Source: an uncultured Clostridia bacterium
GTDB taxonomy: Bacteria; Bacillota; Clostridia; Lachnospirales; Lachnospiraceae
DNA: 8,465 bases
Reading direction: 5' to 3'
Assembly (NCBI GenBank): GCA_937888895.1
Contig: CALASV010000021.1
Span: forward strand, 1-8,465
Positions 1-6,813 of this stretch are shown piece by piece. Position 1 is the first letter of the stretch. Each line of letters begins with the position of its first letter. Position numbers and translations under genes: made by a program. A model generated the notes under the pieces. That model saw only the letters and a program-made list of their open reading frames with translations, searched no databases and was not told the origin of the DNA.

Positions 1-84
1 AACTGCGATATCTACAAGATTATCTCCCTGTCTGATAATTGGTCCACGAATACCTCTTGAAATAGTACCCACTTTTCTTTCCAT
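1..84 (-). CDS. CofE-like (coenzyme F420:L-glutamate ligase family) protein, N-terminal fragment
   Basis: Only the first 28 codons are present; the gene continues past the left edge. Reading the minus strand from the ATG at 84 gives MERKVGTISRGIRGPIIRQG followed by DNLVDIAV, open to the edge. The pattern of a short V-G-T, then RGIRGPII, then G-D-N-L-V is what I recognise as the N-terminus of CofE-like proteins, whose founding member adds glutamate to coenzyme F420-0. A good Shine-Dalgarno (GGAAGG on the minus strand, 93-98) lies 8 nt before the ATG and fixes the start. In Clostridia without a known F420 pathway such homologues have no established role, so the enzymatic function is not assigned here. 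The family call rests on 28 residues and memory of the motif. Confidence 0.6.
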   Translation of the reverse strand, partial: MERKVGTISRGIRGPIIRQGDNLVDIAV

Positions 85-205
85 ATATTGTACCTTCCAT
101 TCTTACGGAATTTATATTATTTATGCCTGTCGTTATTCTTCATGAAATATGACAATAGTAAAAGTTTCTTTCTTGAATCTTTGGCAAGCTTAAAAATACA
201 GTAAT

Positions 206-234
206 ATTATACATGGAAGTGATTTATGGTGCAA
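206..234 (-). promoter_or_regulatory. Probable sigma-A type promoter for the CofE-like gene
   Basis: On the minus strand a perfect TATAAT -10 (206-211) is preceded by TTGCAC (229-234) with exactly 17 nt between them. The -35 is a weak match (first three bases). Transcription would start near 199 and leave a leader of about 115 nt before the CofE-like ATG at 84. I see no strong hairpin or recognisable riboswitch in that leader. Confidence 0.45.
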
Positions 235-250
235 CATTTTTTTCAAAAAC

Positions 251-279
251 TTGTAATGTAGCTTAAAGTAAAGTATAAT
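251..279 (+). promoter_or_regulatory. Probable sigma-A type promoter for pullulanase
   Basis: TTGTAA (251-256) and a perfect TATAAT (274-279) are spaced by 17 nt. Transcription would start near 286, giving a leader of about 45 nt before the pullulanase ATG at 331. The promoter lies back to back with the minus-strand promoter at 206-234. The two -35 elements are 16 bp apart, so one regulator could affect both. I did not find a good catabolite-response (cre) palindrome here. Confidence 0.6.
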
Positions 280-330
280 TATTTTGTCAAAAAGTACGAA
301 ATACGATAAAAAATAGGGGGAATATAAAAA

Positions 331-2421
331 ATGCAACAAAAATTTTCCACAGAACAATTCGAACAACAGTATACCTATACAGGAAATGATTTGGGTGCAA
401 CATACCAAAAAGACAAAACAACATTTCGTGTTTGGGCACCTACAGCAAAAAGTGTTGCTTTACGTCTATATCAAAGTGGTACACCAGAAAGTAATGATTT
501 AATAGAAGAAGTTGAGATGGTAAAAGATACTTTTGGTACTTGGGTTGTAACAAAGCAAGGAGATTTACATGGAATTTATTATACCTATTTTGTCGTGATA
601 GATTGGCGTCAAAATGAAGCTTGTGACCCTTATGCGAGAACAACAGGTATCAATGGAAAACGTGCTATGGTAATTGATTTAGAGTCCACGAATCCAGAAG
701 GTTGGGAGAATGATGTTGACCCAAATGCAGACAAATCGTTGAATGATGCAATTATTTATGAGTTACATCTTCGTGACCTTTCGATAGATGAGAGTTCTGG
801 TATTGTTCATAAAGGAAAATATTTAGGACTGACAGAAACAGGAACAACGAATAAAGCAGGTCATTGTACAGGATTAGATTATATAAAAAATCTTGGAATT
901 ACTCATTTACATCTATTACCAATTTATGACTATGGTGTTGTAGATGAGAGTAAATTAGATACATCACAATTTAATTGGGGATATGACCCAATTAACTATA
1001 ATGTACCAGAAGGTTCTTATGCGACTGACCCATATCATGGAGAAGTGAGAGTAAAAGAATTAAAGCAAATGATACATACATTACATCAAAATGGTATAAG
1101 TGTTATTATGGATGTCGTTTATAATCATGTATATCAGGCAGAAGATTTTTGTTTTAATCAAATTGTACCAATGTATTTTACTCGTATTGATAGTAATGGA
1201 TTTTATTCGGTAGGCTCTGGATGTGGTAATGATACAGCAACAGAACGTTCTATGGTAAAGAAATATATTGTGGATTCTGTTACTTATTGGGCAAAGGAAT
1301 ATCATATTGATGGTTTTCGTTTTGATTTAGCTGGTTTAATTGATACGGAGACGATTAATGAAGTAATTGAAGAAGTACAGAAGATTCGTCCGAGTGCTGT
1401 ATTTTATGGAGAAGGTTGGGTTTTATCGACGCATATTACAAAGGGTGGTTATCGCTTATCTAATCAGGAGAATGCAAAATATACGCCTAAAATGGCCTAT
1501 TTTAGCGATACCATGAGAGATTTGATAAAGGGTAGTGTATTTAGTCAAACGGAAAAAGGATATGTTTCTGGGGCTTCTGGAAAAGAAAAAATAGTAGAAA
1601 AATGTTTTATGGGAGAAGGTTCTAAATGGTGTGATGTACCAGCTCAAACTGTAAATTATGCTTCTTGCCATGATAATATGACATTGTTTGATAAAATTGT
1701 AAGTTCGAATAGAGAGGCAACAAGAGAAGAACAGATAAAGATGAATTTATTGGCAGCAGCCATTTATATGACTTCCCAAGGAATTCCTTTTATACATGCA
1801 GGAGAAGAATTTCTTCGTAGTAAAGTAAGAGAAGATGGTTCGTTTGATGAAAATAGTTATATTTCTTCAGATAAAATCAATAGTTTGAAATGGGATAATT
1901 TAAGCCAAGTAGAATATCAAAAAGTAGTACAATATTATAAAGGTTTGATTGCATTTCGTAAGGCACATAACATATTGCATTTAACAACAGCAAAAGAAGT
2001 AAGACAAGTAACGAAAGTTATTACTGGATTAGAGGAAAATGTAGTAGCATTTCAAATCAAAGGTGGTATGAATGGAGAAATAGCAGAGCAGTTATTTGTT
2101 ATCTTTAATCCAAATAAAACAGAAACAGTGGTAGAACTTCCAGAAGGAAATTGGAAGGTTTGTGTAAATGGAGAAAAAGCAGGAATAAAGGCAATTGAGA
2201 AAATTAATGGAAATACAGTTACGGTAGCTCCAATTTCTGCTATGGTGCTTTGTGACCAAGAAAATATAGAAGACTATGAAGAAGAAGTAACACAAGAAGA
2301 TATTGTTGGTTTACCTGAAGTAAACGAAAAGAAAGAAAAAAATACATCGTTCTTTTCGGTGGCACTTGGAGCTGGCGTGGCATTAGCTGTTTTAACTGCA
2401 ATTTATCATAAGAAGAAATAA
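331..2421 (+). CDS. pulA: Type I pullulanase (GH13 alpha-glucan debranching enzyme) with C-terminal membrane tail
   Basis: This enzyme hydrolyses alpha-1,6 branch points in pullulan, glycogen and limit dextrins. The 696-residue protein has an N-terminal CBM48-like beta domain (about residues 20-110) and then a GH13 barrel. FNWGYDP at 214-220 is the type I pullulanase signature (family form YNWGYDP). The four GH13 regions are DVVYNH (261-266), DGFRFDLAG (327-335, nucleophile D332), YGEGW (359-363, acid/base E361) and YASCHDN (443-449, D448), so all catalytic residues are intact. There is no signal peptide, so the catalytic part should be cytoplasmic. After the catalytic and C-terminal beta domains comes an acidic linker (about 643-670), then a single hydrophobic segment (about 673-690) ending in KKK, which looks like a C-terminal membrane anchor. 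The ATG at 331 is preceded by AGGGGG (315-320) with 10 nt spacing. The gene has its own promoter and no convincing terminator behind it. The enzyme call is firm; the membrane tail is inferred from hydrophobicity. Confidence 0.95.
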   Translation: MQQKFSTEQFEQQYTYTGNDLGATYQKDKTTFRVWAPTAKSVALRLYQSGTPESNDLIEEVEMVKDTFGTWVVTKQGDLHGIYYTYFVVIDWRQNEACDPYARTTGINGKRAMVIDLESTNPEGWENDVDPNADKSLNDAIIYELHLRDLSIDESSGIVHKGKYLGLTETGTTNKAGHCTGLDYIKNLGITHLHLLPIYDYGVVDESKLDTSQFNWGYDPINYNVPEGSYATDPYHGEVRVKELKQMIHTLHQNGISVIMDVVYNHVYQAEDFCFNQIVPMYFTRIDSNGFYSVGSGCGNDTATERSMVKKYIVDSVTYWAKEYHIDGFRFDLAGLIDTETINEVIEEVQKIRPSAVFYGEGWVLSTHITKGGYRLSNQENAKYTPKMAYFSDTMRDLIKGSVFSQTEKGYVSGASGKEKIVEKCFMGEGSKWCDVPAQTVNYASCHDNMTLFDKIVSSNREATREEQIKMNLLAAAIYMTSQGIPFIHAGEEFLRSKVREDGSFDENSYISSDKINSLKWDNLSQVEYQKVVQYYKGLIAFRKAHNILHLTTAKEVRQVTKVITGLEENVVAFQIKGGMNGEIAEQLFVIFNPNKTETVVELPEGNWKVCVNGEKAGIKAIEKINGNTVTVAPISAMVLCDQENIEDYEEEVTQEDIVGLPEVNEKKEKNTSFFSVALGAGVALAVLTAIYHKKK

Positions 2422-2450
2422 AATTTTTAGTTTGTAAAAGAATGTTTTTC

Positions 2451-2479
2451 TTGCAATATATTGACTAAAATGATATAAA
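2451..2479 (+). promoter_or_regulatory. Probable extended -10 promoter for the DUF5058 operon
   Basis: TTGCAA (2451-2456) and TATAAA (2474-2479) are separated by 17 nt, and the -10 carries an upstream TGA (extended -10, TGn). Transcription would start near 2486, about 77 nt before the DUF5058 ATG. It lies 30 nt after the pullulanase stop, which suggests the downstream genes are transcribed separately even though no clear terminator is visible between them. Confidence 0.55.
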
Positions 2480-2562
2480 AAGATTTTGTATCACAGTTCT
2501 TTCTAAAAAATAAAAAATATGATAGAATGGCGAAGAAAATAAATAGAAAGTGAGGAATTATT

Positions 2563-3312
2563 ATGGGAGATTATTTATCGCAGGTAAATGCTGGTTCCTT
2601 ATATTTGATTGTAGGATTAGTACTTGCCTATATTACAGCAATGTGTTTTGTATTTTTAGTAAAAAGTTATCGTGCTGGATTAAAAATTGGAATGGATAAA
2701 AAGGTGCTAAAGAAAACAATTATGTCTAGTGCTACATTTACTTTATTACCATCGATTAGTATTTTGCTTGGTGTAGTAGCATTAAGTGGTACACTTGGCG
2801 TTCCGTTTTCATGGCTTAGACTTTCGGTCATTGGTGCATTACAGTATGAGTTAAATGTAGCAGAAATTGCAGCACAAAGTATTGGTTTGTCAGGACTTCG
2901 TTTAGAGGAATTGAGTATTGAATCGTTTGTAACAATTGCACTTGTTATGACAATTGGTATTTTGGGTGGTTTATTTTTCACCATCTTTTTCTTGAAACCT
3001 TATTTGAAGAAGCTTCAAAAATCGCCAAAGAAAGAAGAAAATGGACAAAAGAAACAGGGATTTGGTGCTCATGCAACAACAGCAATGTTTATTGGGCTTT
3101 GTGGCACATTTATTGGTGCTTATGTAGGAAAAGCAATTCCAAGAGAAAATTCAGATGTTATGCCACTTTTAGTTGCTTTGATTGCTGCGGCAGCAATGGC
3201 AGTGTTTGAATTTTTGATTCAAAAGAAAAAAATGACTGTGTTAGAAAATTTTAGTTTAGCAGCTAGTATGCTTGTAGGTATGGCAGGTGCTGTTTTGATA
3301 GGTTTATTCTAA
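2563..3312 (+). CDS. DUF5058 family multi-spanning membrane protein
   Basis: The 249-residue protein has about six membrane segments (roughly 11-33, 56-76, 122-145, 170-190, 199-219 and 230-248), with a lysine-rich hydrophilic loop at 146-168 between the two halves. The conserved core includes SSATFTLLPSISIL (55-68) and PFSWLRLSVIGA (81-92), followed by GLSGLR (108-113). I recognise this pattern as DUF5058, a family without assigned biochemical function found mainly in Firmicutes. GAGGA (2552-2556) sits 6 nt before the ATG. The next gene starts 13 nt after the stop and its Shine-Dalgarno overlaps that stop, so the two are almost certainly co-translated. With a partner membrane protein and a peptidase downstream, a role in solute transport is a reasonable inference, not a demonstrated function. 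Confidence 0.8.
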   Translation: MGDYLSQVNAGSLYLIVGLVLAYITAMCFVFLVKSYRAGLKIGMDKKVLKKTIMSSATFTLLPSISILLGVVALSGTLGVPFSWLRLSVIGALQYELNVAEIAAQSIGLSGLRLEELSIESFVTIALVMTIGILGGLFFTIFFLKPYLKKLQKSPKKEENGQKKQGFGAHATTAMFIGLCGTFIGAYVGKAIPRENSDVMPLLVALIAAAAMAVFEFLIQKKKMTVLENFSLAASMLVGMAGAVLIGLF

Positions 3313-3325
3313 GGAGGAATGCTAG

Positions 3326-4006
3326 ATGAATGAAAAAGAAAAAATTCAATTTTTAGAGGAATTTAATACAGGATTACATTGGCTTGGTAGATTTTTGTTA
3401 GTGTCTGGTATTGTTATTCTTTCTATGATTCCATTTATTATTGGTATGTTATATGGAGTAAGTCCAGATATGGCAGCTTTCTTAAAGGGATATGCTACGG
3501 TGGCAGTTGTTTATTTACCAGTATCTTTAGTAGAATTTTTAGTATATGCACCAATGCTTGGAGTTGGTGGTAGTTATATTTCTTTTATTACAGGTAATGT
3601 AACGAATATGAAAATTCCTGTAGCAATGAATGCGAGAGAAATTGCTGGTACAGAAGTAGGAACACCAGAAAATGAAATTATATCTACGTTAAGTACAGCA
3701 ACAAGTGCGATTGTAACAACATTGGTTATTGTTGTTGGCGTTATTTTGTTAGTGCCATTACAACCAGTGTTACAAAATCCAGTATTACTTCCAGCATTTA
3801 ATAATGTAGTACCTGCATTATTTGGTGCGTTAGGATTGAAATATTTTATTAAGAGTCCACAAATTGCCGTAATTCCTGTAGCATTTATGATTTTATTATG
3901 TGTTTTTGTACCTTCCATGATTGACCAGACGAGCGTAATGATGATACCTTGTGGGGGACTTGCGTTAGTGATTGGCTATCTTTTGTTTAAAAAGGGTAAA
4001 TTATAA
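3326..4006 (+). CDS. Polytopic membrane protein, probable partner of the DUF5058 protein
   Basis: The 226-residue protein has about six hydrophobic segments (roughly 20-43, 55-77, 119-145, 158-174, 179-197 and 203-221) and a short charged N-terminus. Between the second and third segments is a polar stretch (about 82-120) containing GGSYISFITGNVTNMKIP (81-98) and EIAGTEVGTPENE (105-117). Its rich content of G, T, N and S suggests a functional loop or re-entrant segment, not just a linker. I cannot name a family. A full AAGGAGG (3311-3317) overlapping the upstream stop lies 8 nt before the ATG. The size, topology and tight coupling to the DUF5058 gene suggest a two-component membrane complex. 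The organisation resembles other small membrane-protein pairs that sit beside a peptidase gene (for example yjiG-yjiH-iadA of E. coli), though I see no sequence homology to those. Confidence 0.75.
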   Translation: MNEKEKIQFLEEFNTGLHWLGRFLLVSGIVILSMIPFIIGMLYGVSPDMAAFLKGYATVAVVYLPVSLVEFLVYAPMLGVGGSYISFITGNVTNMKIPVAMNAREIAGTEVGTPENEIISTLSTATSAIVTTLVIVVGVILLVPLQPVLQNPVLLPAFNNVVPALFGALGLKYFIKSPQIAVIPVAFMILLCVFVPSMIDQTSVMMIPCGGLALVIGYLLFKKGKL

Positions 4007-4019
4007 GGAGTGTAAAAGA

Positions 4020-5453
4020 ATGGAACTGATACTGACAATAGCAGGTCTTATTGTAGTGCTGATTGCAGTAGTGTTGCTTCGAGCAATGTTATTAAAACCA
4101 ACAACGGCAAAAGATGCTAAAATAATATTAGATACAAGTGAACGAGCGATAGAATATGGAAAAAAGTTATCTACCATGGTACAAAAGGAAACAATATCAA
4201 GTCGGTTTGAAGCAGACCGTGAGAAGTTTTATGAATTTCATGAAATATTAGAACAATTATTTCCAAATGTACATAAAGTTTGTGAAAAGAAAGTATTTGA
4301 TGGTAGTTTACTATTTAAGTGGAGTGGAACAGGAACAAAAAAACCTATTTTATTTATGAGCCATCAAGATGTAGTAGAAGCTGGAGGCGATTGGCAACAC
4401 GAACCATTTTCAGGAGATATTGATGAGAACGGTTGTGTTTGGGGTCGTGGAACCGTAGATACGAAAGCTAGTTTAATGTGTATGTTTCAAGCAGTAGAAG
4501 AATTGATTACAACTGGCTATCAACCAGAAGGTGATGTGTATATTGCAAGTAGTTGTACGGAAGAATGGAGTGGAGATGGTGCCCCAAGTATAGTTCGCTA
4601 TTTAGAAAGACAAGGGGTAAGACTTGAGTTTATATTAGATGAAGGTGGCATGATTATTGATAATCCAATTGCTGGAGTACAAGGTGTCTATGGTATGGTA
4701 GGTGTGTTAGAAAAAGGTTATGGGGATTTGAAATTTATCGCTCGTGCCAAAGGTGGACATGCCAGTGCACCAAAGAAAAATACACCATTAGTTCGGTTAG
4801 GAAAGTTTATGGTGGATGTAGAAAAGCACCATCCATTTCAGAGTAAATTTAATCCAACGGTAAAAGAAATGTTTGCTAGAATGGCACCAAATATGGATTT
4901 TGGTATGAAAGTAATTTTTGCAAATATGTGGTTATTTACTCCTATATTAACGAAAGTGCTTCCAATGATTAATTCGACAGCAGGTGCCATGATTCGTACA
5001 ACGATTGCATTTACAACAGCAAAAGGTTCAAATGGATTAAATGTAATTCCAAGAGAAGCTTATGTAACAGCCAATATGCGATTTATTCCACATCAAAATG
5101 ATATACAAAGTATTGCAATTATTACAGAATTAGCAAAGAAGTATGACTTAGAAACGCATATTATTTATGCAGATAGCCCTTGTCCTATTGTAGATTATAA
5201 TGATGCACCATTTAAGTTAGTGGAGAAAGTGGCAGCAGAAGTATATGGTGGAATTGGCATTTGTCCTTATGTTATGACAGGAGGAACAGATGCAAAATAT
5301 TATACAAAGATTTGTGATAACTGTTTGAGATTTGCACCGTTGTATATCAATAATCAACAGTATGCAAGTATTCATGCGATAGATGAAAATATTTCTCAAG
5401 GAACATTACCAATGGGTGTGGATTTCTATAAAAAGATGATACAGAAAAGATAA
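4020..5453 (+). CDS. Membrane-anchored M20 family metallopeptidase (PM20D1 / carboxypeptidase S-like)
   Basis: This is a di-zinc amidohydrolase expected to cleave peptide or N-acyl amino-acid amide bonds. The 477-residue protein begins with one N-terminal membrane segment (about 3-25) and then the M20 fold. Visible metal and catalytic residues are SHQDVV (114-119, ligand H115 and D117), WGRGTVDTKAS (141-151, bridging D147), TEEWSGDGA (180-188, catalytic E181 and ligand E182), DEGG (207-210, ligand D207) and IHAIDEN (451-457, ligand H452). GGHASAP (245-251) marks the lid/dimerisation domain. The membrane anchor, the wording of these motifs and the length match the PM20D1/CPS1 branch better than the soluble dipeptidases PepV or PepT. 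In human PM20D1 the equivalent residues are H125 and D127. The start at 4020 is chosen because AAGGAG (4005-4010) lies 9 nt before it. An in-frame ATG at 3972 would add 16 residues inside the preceding gene and has no such site. The gene follows the membrane-protein pair by 13 nt, so the three form one translational unit. The substrate is unknown. Confidence 0.88.
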   Translation: MELILTIAGLIVVLIAVVLLRAMLLKPTTAKDAKIILDTSERAIEYGKKLSTMVQKETISSRFEADREKFYEFHEILEQLFPNVHKVCEKKVFDGSLLFKWSGTGTKKPILFMSHQDVVEAGGDWQHEPFSGDIDENGCVWGRGTVDTKASLMCMFQAVEELITTGYQPEGDVYIASSCTEEWSGDGAPSIVRYLERQGVRLEFILDEGGMIIDNPIAGVQGVYGMVGVLEKGYGDLKFIARAKGGHASAPKKNTPLVRLGKFMVDVEKHHPFQSKFNPTVKEMFARMAPNMDFGMKVIFANMWLFTPILTKVLPMINSTAGAMIRTTIAFTTAKGSNGLNVIPREAYVTANMRFIPHQNDIQSIAIITELAKKYDLETHIIYADSPCPIVDYNDAPFKLVEKVAAEVYGGIGICPYVMTGGTDAKYYTKICDNCLRFAPLYINNQQYASIHAIDENISQGTLPMGVDFYKKMIQKR

Positions 5454-5460
5454 TTGTTGA

Positions 5461-5494
5461 AACATCCTTGTATTTGTGATAATACAAGGATGTT
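5461..5494 (+). terminator. Perfect 14-bp hairpin between peptidase and PLP enzyme genes
   Basis: AACATCCTTGTATT (5461-5474) and AATACAAGGATGTT (5481-5494) are exact reverse complements around a 6-nt loop (TGTGAT). The stem begins 7 nt after the M20 stop codon. The bases that follow (GTTACGATGATGAAG) are not a run of T, so this is not a classical intrinsic terminator. It could reduce read-through, protect the 3' end of the upstream transcript, or mark an RNA processing point that sets different levels for the two halves of the cluster. Confidence 0.6.
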
Positions 5495-5541
5495 GTTACG
5501 ATGATGAAGTTTTATTAATGTATAAAAGAAAGGATAGCAGT

Positions 5542-6741
5542 ATGAAGTACGATTTTACAAGTATTATAGATAGGACAGGAAAAGATGCGATTGCAGTGGA
5601 GGTAATTCCGTTTGCAGATGCAGTAGTGGATGAGGGCTTTGACCGTATTCCTATGTGGGTGGCAGATATGAATTTTCCGACAGTGCCAACGATTCAAGAG
5701 AAGATGATGGAGCGTGTGCAACATTCGACATTTGGTTATTTTAATCCAAGGAGGGAGTATTACGATAGTATTATTCAGTGGCATAAAGTAAGAAATCACG
5801 TAGAAGGAATGACACAAGAAGCCATTGGATATGAAAATGGGGTACTTGGATGTGTAGCAGCATCACTACAGGCATTTACAGCACCAGGAGAGGCTGTTTT
5901 ATTACATTCTCCAACATATATTGGTTTTACTCATGTGTTTGAGGAAAATGGTAGAAAAATGATATTAAGTGACCTTGTACAAGATGAGAATGGAATATGG
6001 CGTATGGATTATGAAGATATGGATAGAAAGTTAAAGGAATATAAAATTCATTTCGCTGTGTTTTGTTCGCCACATAATCCGACAGGTCGTGTATGGGAGA
6101 AACAAGAAATTGAAACAGCAATGGAAGTATATAAAAAGAATAATTGTATTGTAATTTCTGATGAAATTTGGTCGGATTTGACATTGAATGGATATCAACA
6201 TCTTCCAACACAAAGTGTGTCAGAAGATGCAAAAATGCGTACGATTGCTATTTATGCACCATCGAAAACATTTAATTTAGCAGGGTTAATTGGTGCATAT
6301 CATGTCATTTATAACCCTTATTTGCGTGATAGAGTAAGAAAACAGTCAGCATTAGTGCATTATAATAGTATGAATGTACTTTCCATGTACGCTTTGCTAG
6401 GTGCCTATGGAGAAGAAGGTCATATTTGGGTGGATGAGTTGAAAAGTGTACTATCAGACAATGTAGAATTTGCCTATTCTTATATTTTAGAGCATTTTGA
6501 GGGAGTAAAGTTAGCGAAACCACAGGGAACTTATATGTTGTATTTAGATTGTGAGGAATGGTGTAAAAAGAAAGGCATTACATTAGATGAATTGATAAAA
6601 TCTGGTATTCGTGTTGGTGTCATTTGGCAAGATGGAAGACCATTCCATCGTCCTTATGCGATTCGTATGAATTTGGCTTTGCCAAAGGTAAGAGTAGAAG
6701 AAGCATTTAGACGATTGACAGAGTATGTTTTTGTAAAGTAA
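5542..6741 (+). CDS. PLP-dependent aminotransferase class I/II, MalY/PatB group (putative C-S lyase or aminotransferase)
   Basis: The 399-residue fold type I PLP enzyme is of the usual MalY length. Visible motifs are MWVADMNFP (38-46; MalY-type proteins usually have ADMDF), CSPHNPTGRVW (175-185, cofactor-contacting N179), SDEIWSD (206-212, D207 facing the pyridine nitrogen), APSKTFNLAG (239-248, Schiff-base lysine K242) and IRMN (374-377, substrate-carboxylate arginine R375). Family members cleave C-S bonds of cystathionine or cysteine conjugates, giving pyruvate, ammonia and a thiol, while others transaminate. The segment 360-373 has DGRPFHRPYA in place of the glycine-rich loop usual before that arginine, so the reaction type is open. 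The start at 5542 is preceded by AAAGGA (5529-5534) with 7 nt spacing. A longer frame from a GTG at 5476 would start in the loop of the upstream hairpin and is not credible. The gene sits 88 nt after the peptidase and 72 nt before the carrier gene. The soluble protein should act in the cytoplasm. Confidence 0.85.
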   Translation: MKYDFTSIIDRTGKDAIAVEVIPFADAVVDEGFDRIPMWVADMNFPTVPTIQEKMMERVQHSTFGYFNPRREYYDSIIQWHKVRNHVEGMTQEAIGYENGVLGCVAASLQAFTAPGEAVLLHSPTYIGFTHVFEENGRKMILSDLVQDENGIWRMDYEDMDRKLKEYKIHFAVFCSPHNPTGRVWEKQEIETAMEVYKKNNCIVISDEIWSDLTLNGYQHLPTQSVSEDAKMRTIAIYAPSKTFNLAGLIGAYHVIYNPYLRDRVRKQSALVHYNSMNVLSMYALLGAYGEEGHIWVDELKSVLSDNVEFAYSYILEHFEGVKLAKPQGTYMLYLDCEEWCKKKGITLDELIKSGIRVGVIWQDGRPFHRPYAIRMNLALPKVRVEEAFRRLTEYVFVK

Positions 6742-6749
6742 ATTTTTTA

Positions 6750-6778
6750 TTGCATTCTGTATCGTATTATGATAAAAT
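6750..6778 (+). promoter_or_regulatory. Possible weak promoter before the NhaC-family gene
   Basis: TTGCAT (6750-6755) and TAAAAT (6773-6778) are separated by 17 nt in an AT-rich gap. The -10 matches well but the -35 matches only in its first three bases. In such AT-rich DNA this can occur by chance. Read-through from the upstream gene is the alternative. Confidence 0.25.
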
Positions 6779-6813
6779 TTGCGTATATTTTTGTCAAAAG
6801 AAAGGATACAGAT

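Noticed and set aside
2311..2418. Sortase-type cell-wall signal at the pullulanase C-terminus (LPEVN, hydrophobic segment, basic tail)
   Set aside because: LPEVN is not a convincing LPxTG motif, and there is no N-terminal signal peptide to export the protein, so a cytoplasmic-side membrane anchor is the simpler reading.
2422..2450. Terminator after the pullulanase gene
   Set aside because: Only a 5-bp AAGAA/TTCTT stem can be drawn, with no GC content and no proper T run, so I do not call it.
3972..4019. Upstream in-frame ATG extending the M20 peptidase by 16 residues
   Set aside because: It lies inside the preceding membrane-protein gene with no ribosome site, whereas the ATG at 4020 has AAGGAG at 9 nt and begins directly with the membrane anchor.
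5476..5541. GTG-initiated 22-residue extension of the PLP enzyme
   Set aside because: The GTG is in the loop of a 14-bp hairpin, has no ribosome site, and homologues begin near MKYDF. The ATG at 5542 has AAAGGA at the right distance.
5454..5541. SAM riboswitch or T-box upstream of the PLP enzyme
   Set aside because: The gap is only 88 nt, is mostly one simple hairpin, and has no conserved riboswitch or T-box sequence.
6769..6813. Upstream ATG adding 15 residues to the NhaC-family carrier
   Set aside because: There is no Shine-Dalgarno before it and it overlaps a possible -10 element, while the ATG at 6814 has a strong site.
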